This document shows, piece by piece, positions 25,055 to 33,629 of a stretch of DNA of 60,342 nucleotides. Location: NCBI RefSeq assembly GCF_046483665.1, contig NZ_JAWOCR010000041.1, positions 1 to 60,342 of the forward strand. The letters run 5' to 3'. Position 1 is the first letter of the stretch, and each line of letters starts with the position of its first letter. Under the pieces are notes generated by a model that was not told where the DNA came from, did not search any database, and saw nothing but the letters and a program-made list of their open reading frames with translations. Position numbers and translations under genes: made by a program. Source of the stretch: Thiohalophilus sp046483665. Lineage in GTDB: Bacteria; Pseudomonadota; Gammaproteobacteria; UBA6429; Thiohalophilaceae.

Positions 25055-25657
25055 ATGTCAAAGCATTCTGCCCCTGTCCCATACCTTCTGCCCGGTAACT
25101 TTTACCAGGATATTGAGAAAATATTGACTCAAGCCCCTGACGGAATTGCTGAGTACGATCTTTTGCAGTTCCTGAAAGAGAGGGGCTATTTCAGTTTTTC
25201 CAACGAACGGCCGGCTCCCGTGCTTGAGCTGTTTCAGATGCACTTTCTGCTGTTTCATGCGTTGTATCATTTACAGCTCGATTGTTTGCGTCAGCAGCGT
25301 GCCGTGCTGGAAATATCCCCACTGAATATTCGCCTGCGCCCCTATGTTGCCGGGCACAGCGGCCTCACAAGCGCGGATCCACTACGTGATTATTATCTGG
25401 ATATCAAAAATCTGGAGAATATGTCCGAAATAGAGGTGGCGGGATTGATCGAGTCATTCTGGCGTAACTTTGCTCGTTTTGACAGTCGGGCAGACGCCCT
25501 CGCGGAGCTGGGCCTGAACGATCCGGTGGAGGATGACGTGATTAAACAGACCTATCGGCGTCTGGCGATGCAGCATCACCCCGACAGAGGCGGTGAGGCC
25601 TGGCGCCTCCAGGCCATTAATGCCGCCTATGAGATGCTGTGCAAGCCCAAGCCCTGA
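25055..25657 (+). CDS. DnaJ-related protein with C-terminal J domain
   Basis: A 200-aa protein of the gammaproteobacterial DNAJ_related type. The N-terminal two-thirds (AEYDLLQFLKERGYFSF near residues 29-45, LFQMHFLLFHALYHLQLD near 57-74) is the family-specific domain. A J domain at the end carries HPD in MQHHPDRGG near 173-181. It should recruit an Hsp70. The family is commonly a single gene; here it ends a run that began with another J protein (CbpA). Confidence 0.88.
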   Translation: MSKHSAPVPYLLPGNFYQDIEKILTQAPDGIAEYDLLQFLKERGYFSFSNERPAPVLELFQMHFLLFHALYHLQLDCLRQQRAVLEISPLNIRLRPYVAGHSGLTSADPLRDYYLDIKNLENMSEIEVAGLIESFWRNFARFDSRADALAELGLNDPVEDDVIKQTYRRLAMQHHPDRGGEAWRLQAINAAYEMLCKPKP

Positions 25658-25768
25658 AAGCGGGGTTTGGCAGGCCCGAGCAAAGGATGTTCACCGGGGT
25701 TACCGTGTTTGCCCGGGCATGCCTTGAATATGGCCTTGCAGGCTCGATAGCCTTCGGCCTGAGCGTGA

Positions 25769-26521
25769 CTATTTCTTCAGGTTATTGGTCAGGGTTTCCA
25801 GCATGTCCATGGGCAGCGGGAAGACAATGGTATTGGTCTTGTCGTTGGCGATTTCTGTGAGTGTTTGCAGATAACGCAGTTGCAGGGCGGAACCCTGCCG
25901 CGCCAGAATTTCCGCCGCGTTGGACAGTTCGCTCGCTGCCTGGCGTTCGCCTTCGGCATGAATGATTTTGGCGCGCCGCACCCGTTCGGCTTCGGCCTGT
26001 TTAGCAATGGCGCGGATCATGCTCTCGTCGAGATCCACATGTTTGATTTCGACATTATTGACCTTGATGCCCCAGGCATCGGTTTGTGTATCCAGAATTT
26101 CCTGAATATCGGCATTCAGTTTGTCGCGCTCGGAGAGCATTTCATCCAGCTCATGTTGTCCCAGCACCGATCGCAGGGTTGTCTGGGCCAGCTGGCTGGT
26201 GGCCGAATAATAATCTTCCACCTGAATGATGGCCTTCTCCGGATCAACGACCCGAAAATAAACCACGGCATTGACGTGGACCGAGACGTTGTCCTGAGAA
26301 ATGACATCCTGGCTGGGGACGTCCATTACGATAATCCGCAGATCCACCTTGACCATCTGCTGGATCAACGGGATAACGATAATGAAACCGGGGCCCTTGA
26401 CCTTCCAGAAGCGCCCGAGAGTGAAAATCACACCACGCTCGTACTCGCGCAGAATGCGGATGGCGCTGAATAAAAACGCCACAACCAGAATGATAATAAT
26501 ATATAAAGTATAATCGCTCAT
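25769..26521 (-). CDS. Slipin / SPFH-domain membrane protein
   Basis: A 250-aa stomatin-like (slipin) protein with an N-terminal membrane helix (TLYIIIILVVAFLFSAIRIL, residues 4-23). The SPFH domain follows (EYERGVIFTLGRFWKVKGPGFIIVIP), then a coiled-coil-forming stretch (AIAKQAEAERVRRAKIIHAEGERQAA). Slipins form oligomeric membrane microdomains and work with NfeD-type proteases. The start at 26521 lies one base after the nfeD stop, with GAGGAG inside the end of nfeD, so translation is coupled. Confidence 0.93.
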   Translation of the reverse strand: MSDYTLYIIIILVVAFLFSAIRILREYERGVIFTLGRFWKVKGPGFIIVIPLIQQMVKVDLRIIVMDVPSQDVISQDNVSVHVNAVVYFRVVDPEKAIIQVEDYYSATSQLAQTTLRSVLGQHELDEMLSERDKLNADIQEILDTQTDAWGIKVNNVEIKHVDLDESMIRAIAKQAEAERVRRAKIIHAEGERQAASELSNAAEILARQGSALQLRYLQTLTEIANDKTNTIVFPLPMDMLETLTNNLKK

Positions 26522-26522
26522 G

Positions 26523-27893
26523 TTACTTCTCCTCGTTGGCCGGTTCACCCAGTGGTTCCACCTGCAGAGTCAGTCCATCGGCCGCAATCACCCGGACCCG
26601 TTGTCCCGGCTGTAGCGGTTGATCGCTGGTAGCCTGCCAGTGTTCGCTGTGAATAAAAATGGTGGCCCGGTGATCGCCGGCAGTGATCACCGTGCCGGTA
26701 TCCGCCAGCAGTTGCTCCATACCGCTTGCGACCGGTCGTCGCCTTGCCTTGAGGGCCAGGCCAATGATTACGACAAACATCAGCATACTGCTGAGGGCAA
26801 ATGCGGCAATGACGCCCGGGTTAATGCCGTAGCCGGGCGCACTGGTGTCGATCAATATGATGGAACCAAAGACAAAGGCGCTTAGCCCGCCAATACCGAG
26901 AATGCCGAAGCTGGGCTGATAGGCTTCGCCGATCATCAGGGCGATGCCCAGCAGCAGCAGCGCCATGCCGGCATAATTGAGCGGCAGTAACTGCAGGGCG
27001 TAAAGTCCGAGCAGCAGGCAAATAGCGCCGATGGTACCGGGAACAATGGCCCCGGGATTGGAGAATTCGAATATCAGCCCATAAATACCGATTAACATCA
27101 GGATATAGGCGATGTTGGGATTGGTGATCACGCTCAGCAAACGACTACGCCAGTCGGGCTCGGCGGTGTTAACATCCATCTCCAGTGTATTGAGGGTTAC
27201 TGTCTGACCCAGTACTTCCAGTTCGCGTCCGTCGAGCTGCTTCAGCAGATCGGCCGTGCTGCGTGCGACCAGGTCGATGACGTTTTTCTCCAGGGCTTCG
27301 CCAGCAGACAGGCTGGCGGCCTGGCGAACCGCCTGTTCGGCCCACTCGGCATTGCGATTGCGTAATTTTGCCAGGCCCTGAATATAGGCCACAGCATCGT
27401 TGATGGCTTTGCGTTCGCTGGCTGATTGAGCGTCCCCGGCTTTGTCCGACTCGCTGTCGGGCTGTTTGTCCGGTTGGCCAGGTCCACCGAGTTTAACCGG
27501 AGTAGCGGCCCCCAGGTTGGTACCTGGCGCCATGGCGGCAACATGACTGGCGTAAAGAATGTACGTGCCGGCACTGGCGGCGCGTGAGCCGGTTGGTGCG
27601 ATATACGTCACAACCGGAATCGGGGAATTGGTGATAGTTTTGATAATGCCGCGCATGGCGCTGTCGAGCCCGCCCGGCGTGTCCATACGAATGATTATCA
27701 GGCCAACCTGTTCACGTGGCGCACGTTCGATGGCCCGGATGATATAATCCTCCGTGGCCGGACCGATGACTTCCTCGACAGTCAGCTGCAATATGCTTCT
27801 GGTCGGGGTATTGTCGGTTGTCTGGGCCGCTATGGCGGAGGTGAAAATCAAACTGAAAGATAACAACAACAGTCGGGCGAATCTCAACGTCAT
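26523..27893 (-). CDS. NfeD family membrane-bound ClpP-class serine protease
   Basis: A 456-aa protein: signal peptide (RFARLLLLSFSLIFTSAIA), then a ClpP/crotonase-fold serine protease domain with nucleophile Ser in GSRAASAGTYIL near residue 107 and the preceding RMDTPGGL. Several membrane helices (PNIAYILMLIGIYGLIFEF; LPLNYAGMALLLLGIALMIGEAY) lie in the middle. A C-terminal NfeD OB-fold domain (GTVITAGDHRATIFIHSEHW) ends it. The family cleaves stomatin-like partners, matching the slipin gene directly downstream. Confidence 0.93.
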   Translation of the reverse strand: MTLRFARLLLLSFSLIFTSAIAAQTTDNTPTRSILQLTVEEVIGPATEDYIIRAIERAPREQVGLIIIRMDTPGGLDSAMRGIIKTITNSPIPVVTYIAPTGSRAASAGTYILYASHVAAMAPGTNLGAATPVKLGGPGQPDKQPDSESDKAGDAQSASERKAINDAVAYIQGLAKLRNRNAEWAEQAVRQAASLSAGEALEKNVIDLVARSTADLLKQLDGRELEVLGQTVTLNTLEMDVNTAEPDWRSRLLSVITNPNIAYILMLIGIYGLIFEFSNPGAIVPGTIGAICLLLGLYALQLLPLNYAGMALLLLGIALMIGEAYQPSFGILGIGGLSAFVFGSIILIDTSAPGYGINPGVIAAFALSSMLMFVVIIGLALKARRRPVASGMEQLLADTGTVITAGDHRATIFIHSEHWQATSDQPLQPGQRVRVIAADGLTLQVEPLGEPANEEK

Positions 27894-27978
27894 GGGTATC
27901 GCTCATCAGGGCTTTCATCAAGCATAGTCGCTAGCGACGGGGTTTTCGAGCGTCGATTGACGCGTCAGGGGATAAGTT

Positions 27979-28392
27979 ATGCGTTTCACTCTTTCTCAAC
28001 ACCGCAGGCTGTCAGGCCGGGCGCATGCCCCGGCTCAGTGTGGGTATTTTGTTGTACTGTTTTTGTTTCTGGGTGTATTGCCATCACTCCTGGTTGCTGA
28101 TGAGCAAATCAGTCGGGAAACCTATGTCGCCCAGTCCTATGACGACCTGCTGGGACCCTGCAAGGATCCGGCCTTTGTTCGTTGTATCGGCTCCAGTGAA
28201 AAGCAATGCTTGCAGCAGGTCAACAGGCTGGTTGACCAGTGCAGTCGTCGGCTACCCGGTGTCATTACTACCCAGAACTTTGATAATTCAGCCGATGAAT
28301 ATGCCACTTGCGTGTTCAGTGGCTTGCAGGAAATCTTTGGTATGAATAGCGAGGAGATCGGCCAGTGTGAAAATCGTGCCGGTCTGCGCTGA
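27979..28392 (+). CDS. Exported six-cysteine hypothetical protein
   Basis: A 137-aa protein. A hydrophobic segment CGYFVVLFLFLGVLPSLLVADE near residues 21-42 acts as signal peptide. The mature part has six cysteines spaced like a disulfide-bonded periplasmic domain: LGPCKDPAFVRC, EKQCLQQ, VDQCSRR, YATCVFS and GQCENR. No family is recognised. The first ATG is used, giving a long n-region; a shorter start was not seen. It is convergent with rlmKL, separated by a hairpin terminator. Confidence 0.7.
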   Translation: MRFTLSQHRRLSGRAHAPAQCGYFVVLFLFLGVLPSLLVADEQISRETYVAQSYDDLLGPCKDPAFVRCIGSSEKQCLQQVNRLVDQCSRRLPGVITTQNFDNSADEYATCVFSGLQEIFGMNSEEIGQCENRAGLR

Positions 28393-28434
28393 ACAGGTAT
28401 TCCATACCAGCCACTTCGAAGCAAACCAAACCGG

Positions 28435-28455
28435 ACCGGCCTCGGGAAGGCCGGT
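28435..28455. terminator. Bidirectional hairpin terminator
   Basis: ACCGGCCT-CGGGA-AGGCCGGT, a perfect 8-bp stem between the convergent ends of the six-cysteine gene and rlmKL. The T-content after the stem is modest on both sides. Confidence 0.6.
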
Positions 28456-28466
28456 TCAGTTACAGT

Positions 28467-30653
28467 TTATTTCAGCGACAGAACCGGTTTGTGCCGGTGT
28501 CGAAATTCCCAGCAATGATGAATCTTGGGGTTGCGCTCAAAATCACGCGGCAGCGTTTCACGATGAATATCGGTTATCGCCAAAGCGACAAGAGCTGTTT
28601 CATCCAGTTTGAAGTTACGCAGATTGGTGGAAAACAGCAATATCCCGTCCTTGCGTAGCCGTTTCATGCACTGGCGGATGAGCCAGACGTGATCACGCTG
28701 GATATCCAGATTCGTCTGCATCCGCCTGGAGGTGGAGAAGCTGGGCGGATCGAGAAAGATCAGATCGTACTGCGGGGCTGTGACTTCCTGTTGCAGCCAT
28801 TCCAGACAGTCGCGCTGGATAAAGCGATGCTCACTGTCGTTCAGCTCGTTGAGTTCCATATTGCGCCGCGCCCAGTCGAGATAGGTCTTTGACATATCGA
28901 TCGTGGTGGTGCTGCGGGCACCGCCATGGGCGGCATAGACCGTGGCCGTGCCGGTATAGGCAAACAGATTAAGAAAATCGCCGTCCGTGGCCAGCTCACC
29001 GAGGCGGGCGCGAACCAGGCGGTGATCCAGAAACAGCCCGGTATCGAGATAATCCTCGAAATTGACCCAGAAACGACAACCGTTCTCCGTCACCGGATAA
29101 AAGTGGCGTTGCTCGGCCAGTTTCTCGTACTGGGCTGTGCCTTTTTGTCGCTGGCGCACCTTGAAAAAGAGTTGCTGCTCGTCGATCTGCAGCGTATCGA
29201 GAATCACGCCAAGTGCTTCCCGCAGCCGTTGCCGGGCTCTGGTGCTATCCACACTGCGCGGCGGTGCGTATTCCTGTACATGGACCCGACGCTGGTCCCC
29301 TTCGTAAACATCGATAGCCAGCGCGTATTCGGGCATGTCGGCATCATATAGCCGATAACAGTGAATATTCTCCCGTGCCAGCCAGCGTGACAGCTGTTTG
29401 AGATTTTTCTGCAGCCGGTTGGCCAGCATCCGGGCATTGTCGGTGAACTCGGCTGGCGTTAGCGGTCGGGGATAGCCGCGTGGACTGATATCGTGCTGTT
29501 TATCCACCGTGTAGTGAAACAGCTTGCATTCGATGGGGCCGTTATACAGGCTGTGGCGGCGCTGGCTGCGCAGTTGTAACTGGCCGGTCAGTTCCGGGTT
29601 GCCGGTGAACAGGGCCACCTGCCAGCCGGCAAACTGCTGTTTGAGCGCTTGGCCGAGCTGTTGATACACCCCGGGCAGATCGGAATCGCTACCCAGTCGT
29701 TCGCCGTAGGGAGGGTTCACGATGACCAGACCGGGTTTCAGTTCCGGGTCGGGCTGCAGTTGCTGCAGCGACTGGCAGTGCAGTTCGATGGCGTCCTCCA
29801 GTCCGGCGGCCTGGACATTTTGCCGGGCGCCGTCGATAGCCCGCTCATCAATGTCATAGCCGTGGATCGCCGGCAGTCGGGTCAGGCCCTGTTCGCGGCG
29901 CTGCTGCGCCTCGTCGTACAGCTTCTGCCACAGCGACGGATGATGCTGGCGCCAGCCGCTGAAACCCCAGTAACCTCGCAGCAACCCGGGGGCAATGTCC
30001 CCGGCGATCCAGGCGCCTTCGATCAACAGGGTGCCAGAACCACACATGGGGTCCAGTAGTGTCCCCTGTTCACAGGCAATCGTCGGCCAGCCGGCGCGCA
30101 ACAGAATTGCCGCCGCCAGATTCTCTTTCAGCGGTGCCGCACCTCCGGCGCGTCGATAGCCACGACGGTGCAGTGAATCGCCGGAGAGATCCAGACTGAC
30201 GCTGGCCTGGTTGCGCTGCACATAGACATTGATCCGCACGTCCGGCCAGCCGGTGTCGATCGACGGACGCTCGCCTTCTCGCTCGCGGAATTGATCCACC
30301 ACCGCATCCTTGGCCTTGAGCGCACCATACTGACTGTGGGTGATGGTCGACTGGCTGCTCTGAAACTGGACAGCAAAGGTATCGGCGACCCCGAAATGGT
30401 CACGCCAGTCGATCTGTTGCACGCCCCGGTACAGGGCTTCGGGTGAATCGGCAGTGAAGCTGGCCAGTTCCAGCAGGACCCGATTGGCCACCCGGCTCCA
30501 CAGACAGACCCGGTAAGCCTCTTCGAGTGTGCCGCGGAAACTGACTCCGCCTCGGGTTTCCTGTGCCTGGTCAATGCCCAGGGCGTGCAGCTCTTCGGCC
30601 AGGAGCGATTCCAGGTGCAGTGGGGCGGTGACAAACAGAGCGTAATCGGACAT
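28467..30653 (-). CDS. rlmKL: Bifunctional 23S rRNA methyltransferase RlmKL
   Basis: A 728-aa fusion that methylates 23S rRNA G2445 (N2, RlmL half) and G2069 (N7, RlmK half). The N-terminal half has a THUMP domain, then a methyltransferase with LLDPMCGSGTLLIEGAW near residues 194-210 and the catalytic NPPYGERLG near 310. The C-terminal half starts near residue 400; its Rossmann motif is FLNLFAYTGTATVYAAHGGA near 558-577, with IFLDPPSFS near 640. The full fused length is typical of gammaproteobacteria. It is monocistronic. Confidence 0.96.
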   Translation of the reverse strand: MSDYALFVTAPLHLESLLAEELHALGIDQAQETRGGVSFRGTLEEAYRVCLWSRVANRVLLELASFTADSPEALYRGVQQIDWRDHFGVADTFAVQFQSSQSTITHSQYGALKAKDAVVDQFREREGERPSIDTGWPDVRINVYVQRNQASVSLDLSGDSLHRRGYRRAGGAAPLKENLAAAILLRAGWPTIACEQGTLLDPMCGSGTLLIEGAWIAGDIAPGLLRGYWGFSGWRQHHPSLWQKLYDEAQQRREQGLTRLPAIHGYDIDERAIDGARQNVQAAGLEDAIELHCQSLQQLQPDPELKPGLVIVNPPYGERLGSDSDLPGVYQQLGQALKQQFAGWQVALFTGNPELTGQLQLRSQRRHSLYNGPIECKLFHYTVDKQHDISPRGYPRPLTPAEFTDNARMLANRLQKNLKQLSRWLARENIHCYRLYDADMPEYALAIDVYEGDQRRVHVQEYAPPRSVDSTRARQRLREALGVILDTLQIDEQQLFFKVRQRQKGTAQYEKLAEQRHFYPVTENGCRFWVNFEDYLDTGLFLDHRLVRARLGELATDGDFLNLFAYTGTATVYAAHGGARSTTTIDMSKTYLDWARRNMELNELNDSEHRFIQRDCLEWLQQEVTAPQYDLIFLDPPSFSTSRRMQTNLDIQRDHVWLIRQCMKRLRKDGILLFSTNLRNFKLDETALVALAITDIHRETLPRDFERNPKIHHCWEFRHRHKPVLSLK

Positions 30654-30751
30654 GATGGGTTAAACCGCTGAAAAGCGGGTAGTTTACCCTTTAATGCCCG
30701 GTTGCGGGCAGTCCCGGAAGGTTTGCGAGAAATTTATTTTGCCGGGAATTT

Positions 30752-31294
30752 GTGCACAGCACACAGCTCGAGGCTGGTATTCAGGAGTGGCTTTGTTATG
30801 ATGAAGACACTCGTCCGGACTGGATAGCAAAAACGAAGTTTTCGACTGTTCTGACACCTATTATGGAATTTTACGCGACTGCCCGCCTGCCATTTACCCC
30901 GAACGAACTGCAACGTTATTTGCGTATCGATAACCTGCCATTATGGTGTGCCTCGATCGAGACGGTGTTGTCCCATCAGGGTGACCGGGGGCGCATTTAT
31001 TGCCTCTGGGGCGAATTTGCCATCCACCAGGAAATCCTGCGCGACGGCGTGCGTTTTACCCTGCCGGGTTGCCCCAATGCTCTGCAATGGACCGTGACCG
31101 CCGAGGCGGACAGGCACTCCGGTCAGGTGGTGGTCCATTGCACAATCAACCGGCAACAGCACGAGCCCGAATTTGTCGAGTCGCTCGAACAGTTTGTGGC
31201 CGACTGGAAAGCCGGCCTGGAAGACTGGCAGGCTCGCCTGCAGGAGCTGGCCGCGGAGCGTGCGCCGGCCGAATGTGCCCCATGGTACGGCTAG
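30752..31294 (+). CDS. Conserved hypothetical protein
   Basis: A 180-aa soluble protein with no signal peptide. The central part GRIYCLWGEFAIHQEILRDGVRFTLPGCPNALQWTVTAE is strand-rich; the end (ESLEQFVADWKAGLEDWQARLQELA) is a long acidic helix. No motif is recognised. The frame opens with GTG at 30752 and only a weak site; internal ATGs (for example at 30863) are possible. The coding bias and gap-free fit between rlmKL and the DsrE-like gene support a real gene. Confidence 0.6.
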   Translation: MHSTQLEAGIQEWLCYDEDTRPDWIAKTKFSTVLTPIMEFYATARLPFTPNELQRYLRIDNLPLWCASIETVLSHQGDRGRIYCLWGEFAIHQEILRDGVRFTLPGCPNALQWTVTAEADRHSGQVVVHCTINRQQHEPEFVESLEQFVADWKAGLEDWQARLQELAAERAPAECAPWYG

Positions 31295-31427
31295 CCTTGC
31301 AACGTTGCGATCAGAATTATCCACAAAAACCACCATGTGAGTGAATGCCATCACCGGCTTCCTCATGTTCTGTGACTGACGCAAGATGCTAGAATTTTTC
31401 AAGCAAAATCCAACAAGAGGCTCTGCT

Positions 31428-31901
31428 ATGAACCGAATATTACCGCTAATGGTGCTGATCCTGAGCAGCTGGAGCGTTAGTGCCGCTGAACAGGCGCCAT
31501 GGGGCAGGGCCGAGGCGCAGGAGTATGACTACCAGCCTCAAAAGGTTGTTTATGATGTGGCGGTATCGAGTTCCGGGGAGTTCGAGCAGATACTGGATCG
31601 GGCCAGTTATCTTAGTCAGGTCTATAATGCCGATCCGTTTGCTGCTTCGATCGTACTGGTTCTGCATGGCGACGAAATTTCCTTTTTCGGTATAAAGAAC
31701 TATCTAAAGTACAAGGATCTGGTCACTCGTGCCCGGAGCCTGACAGTGGGCGATGTGATCGAGATTCGGATGTGCCGGATTGCCGCCCGGGGACATGGTT
31801 TCGAGCCGAAAGATATTCATGGGTTTGTCCAGATGGTCCCGATGGCCGATGCGGAAATTATCCGCTTGCAGAATGAAGAAGGCTATGCCTACATGCAGTA
31901 A
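31428..31901 (+). CDS. Exported DsrE-like protein
   Basis: A 157-aa protein with a signal peptide (MNRILPLMVLILSSWSVSAAE) and a DsrE/DsrF-like alpha/beta domain: KVVYDVAVSSSGEFEQILDRASYLSQVY, SIVLVLHGDEISFFGI, RARSLTVGDVIEIRMCRIAARGHGF. The single cysteine of RMCRIAARG near residue 117 is where DsrE proteins often place a sulfur-carrying Cys. A periplasmic sulfur-binding role is plausible but unproven. The start at 31428 fits the signal peptide; upstream codons from 31386 lack a site. Confidence 0.8.
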   Translation: MNRILPLMVLILSSWSVSAAEQAPWGRAEAQEYDYQPQKVVYDVAVSSSGEFEQILDRASYLSQVYNADPFAASIVLVLHGDEISFFGIKNYLKYKDLVTRARSLTVGDVIEIRMCRIAARGHGFEPKDIHGFVQMVPMADAEIIRLQNEEGYAYMQ

Positions 31902-31993
31902 TCCGGTTTATCCGGAACAACACAGAGTTATTTGAATGAATTTTAGATTAACTTGCCGGTATAGTTTGACCGGCCCTGACAGGCACTGACACT

Positions 31994-33580
31994 ATGGCGA
32001 AACAGGGTGGTTCAACTCCGTTTAAAAATCCACGCAGTCATCTGACAGTCCGTAATGCCACCAACCAGGATGTCCCGGCGATTGCCGCGTTGACTGACAG
32101 GGCATATCGCAGTAGCAGCGGCCAGTCAGGTTATTCGGAAGGCTCGATTCGCGGTCAGATCAATAATTATCCGGCGGGTCAATTCGTAGTGCTGGCGGAT
32201 GACAAGGTAGTCGGCTACTGCGCCACGTTTCGTATTTCCGGCAAGGTGGCATTGCGACCGCATACATGGGCGGAAATTACCGGTAATGGTTATGCGTCCC
32301 GGCACGACCCCGAAGGCGAATGGCTTTACGGCATGGAAGTGGTGGTCGATCCCGAGTATCGCGGTTACCGGATCGGTAACCGCTTGTACAATGAACGCAA
32401 GAAACTCTGCGAATCATTGGGACTCAAGGGAATTGTGTTTGCCGGACGCCTGCCGACCCTGGCCAAACGCATCAAGCGGTTCAGCTCGGTCGAGGACTAT
32501 GTCGAGCAGGTCAAACAGAAAAAATTGCGCGATCCGGTCCTGTCTTTCCAGTTGCGCAATGGTTTCGAGATTATCGGGATTATCGAGCACTATCTGGATT
32601 CCGATCGGGAATCGCTGGGTTATGCCGTGCACCTCGTCTGGCATAACCCCAAGGTGCCGCAGGAGGAGGAACAGGAACGCAGCAAGCGCTATGGCGAGCG
32701 ATTGCCGGATACGGTACGCATCGGCACGGTGCAATACATGCAGCGCCGGGTGCGATCCTTCGATGAGTTCCTGGGCATAGTCGAATACTTTGTTGATGTG
32801 GTGGCCGACTATCAGGGCGACTTCGTGGTATTTCCGGAGATGTTCACCCTCCAGTTGCTGTCCATCGAAGATCAGCAGCTGCGTCCGTCCGAGTCGATTG
32901 AAGCTTTGACCAAGTATACGCCTCATTTTGTCGAAGCGTTGCGCGAGATGGCGCTGCGTTACAACATCAATATTATCGGCGGCTCTCATCCGACCCGGGT
33001 TGAGGGCGGCCGGGTGGAGAATATCTCCTATGTATTTTTGCGTGACGGACGGGTTCACGAGCAGGCCAAGATCCACCCCACGCCCAATGAGGTTTACTGG
33101 TGGAATATCGAGGGTGGCCGGGCAGTCAATGCCATCGAAACCGACTGCGGTCCGATAGGGGTGTTGATCTGCTACGACTCGGAATTCCCTGAACTGGGCC
33201 GGCACCTGGCGGACCAGGGGGTCCAGATTCTGTTCGTGCCGTTCTGCACGGATGAACGCCAGAGCTATCTGCGGGTACGTTATTGTTGCCAGGCCCGGGC
33301 GGTTGAAAACCAGTTTTATGTCGTTATGTCAGGTAATGTCGGGAACCTGCCGAATGTACATAACATGGATATTCAGTATGCTCAGAGCTGCATCCTGACG
33401 CCCTGTGATTTTCCCTTTGCGCGAGACGGGATTGCAGCCGATACCACTCCGAATGCAGAAACGGTCGCCATCGCTGATTTACGACCCGAAACCCTGCAGG
33501 TGGCGCGTAACAGTGGTACGGTCCAGAATCTGCATGATCGCCGTCACGACCTTTATAATGTCCAGTGGCGTGGAAAATGA
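31994..33580 (+). CDS. GNAT acetyltransferase-nitrilase fusion
   Basis: A 528-aa two-domain protein. Residues about 15-200 are a GNAT domain with the acetyl-CoA loop MEVVVDPEYRGYRIGNRLYNERKKL near 115-139. Residues about 235-520 are a carbon-nitrogen hydrolase (nitrilase superfamily) with the triad Glu in VVFPEMFTL near 280, Lys in QAKIHPTPNE near 358 and Cys in LICYDSEFPE near 394. This fusion is a recognised family, but its substrate is not known; acylation followed by amide hydrolysis is an inference. It stands 50 bp before a desaturase gene on the same strand. Confidence 0.93.
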   Translation: MAKQGGSTPFKNPRSHLTVRNATNQDVPAIAALTDRAYRSSSGQSGYSEGSIRGQINNYPAGQFVVLADDKVVGYCATFRISGKVALRPHTWAEITGNGYASRHDPEGEWLYGMEVVVDPEYRGYRIGNRLYNERKKLCESLGLKGIVFAGRLPTLAKRIKRFSSVEDYVEQVKQKKLRDPVLSFQLRNGFEIIGIIEHYLDSDRESLGYAVHLVWHNPKVPQEEEQERSKRYGERLPDTVRIGTVQYMQRRVRSFDEFLGIVEYFVDVVADYQGDFVVFPEMFTLQLLSIEDQQLRPSESIEALTKYTPHFVEALREMALRYNINIIGGSHPTRVEGGRVENISYVFLRDGRVHEQAKIHPTPNEVYWWNIEGGRAVNAIETDCGPIGVLICYDSEFPELGRHLADQGVQILFVPFCTDERQSYLRVRYCCQARAVENQFYVVMSGNVGNLPNVHNMDIQYAQSCILTPCDFPFARDGIAADTTPNAETVAIADLRPETLQVARNSGTVQNLHDRRHDLYNVQWRGK

Positions 33581-33629
33581 TCCTTTTTACTTCTATTTTT
33601 AAACGAACGCCGATTTAGCGAGAATATTA

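Noticed and set aside
31994..33580. Frameshift or assembly fusion joining GNAT and nitrilase genes
   Set aside because: Both domains are complete with a natural linker, and this fusion is a known protein family.
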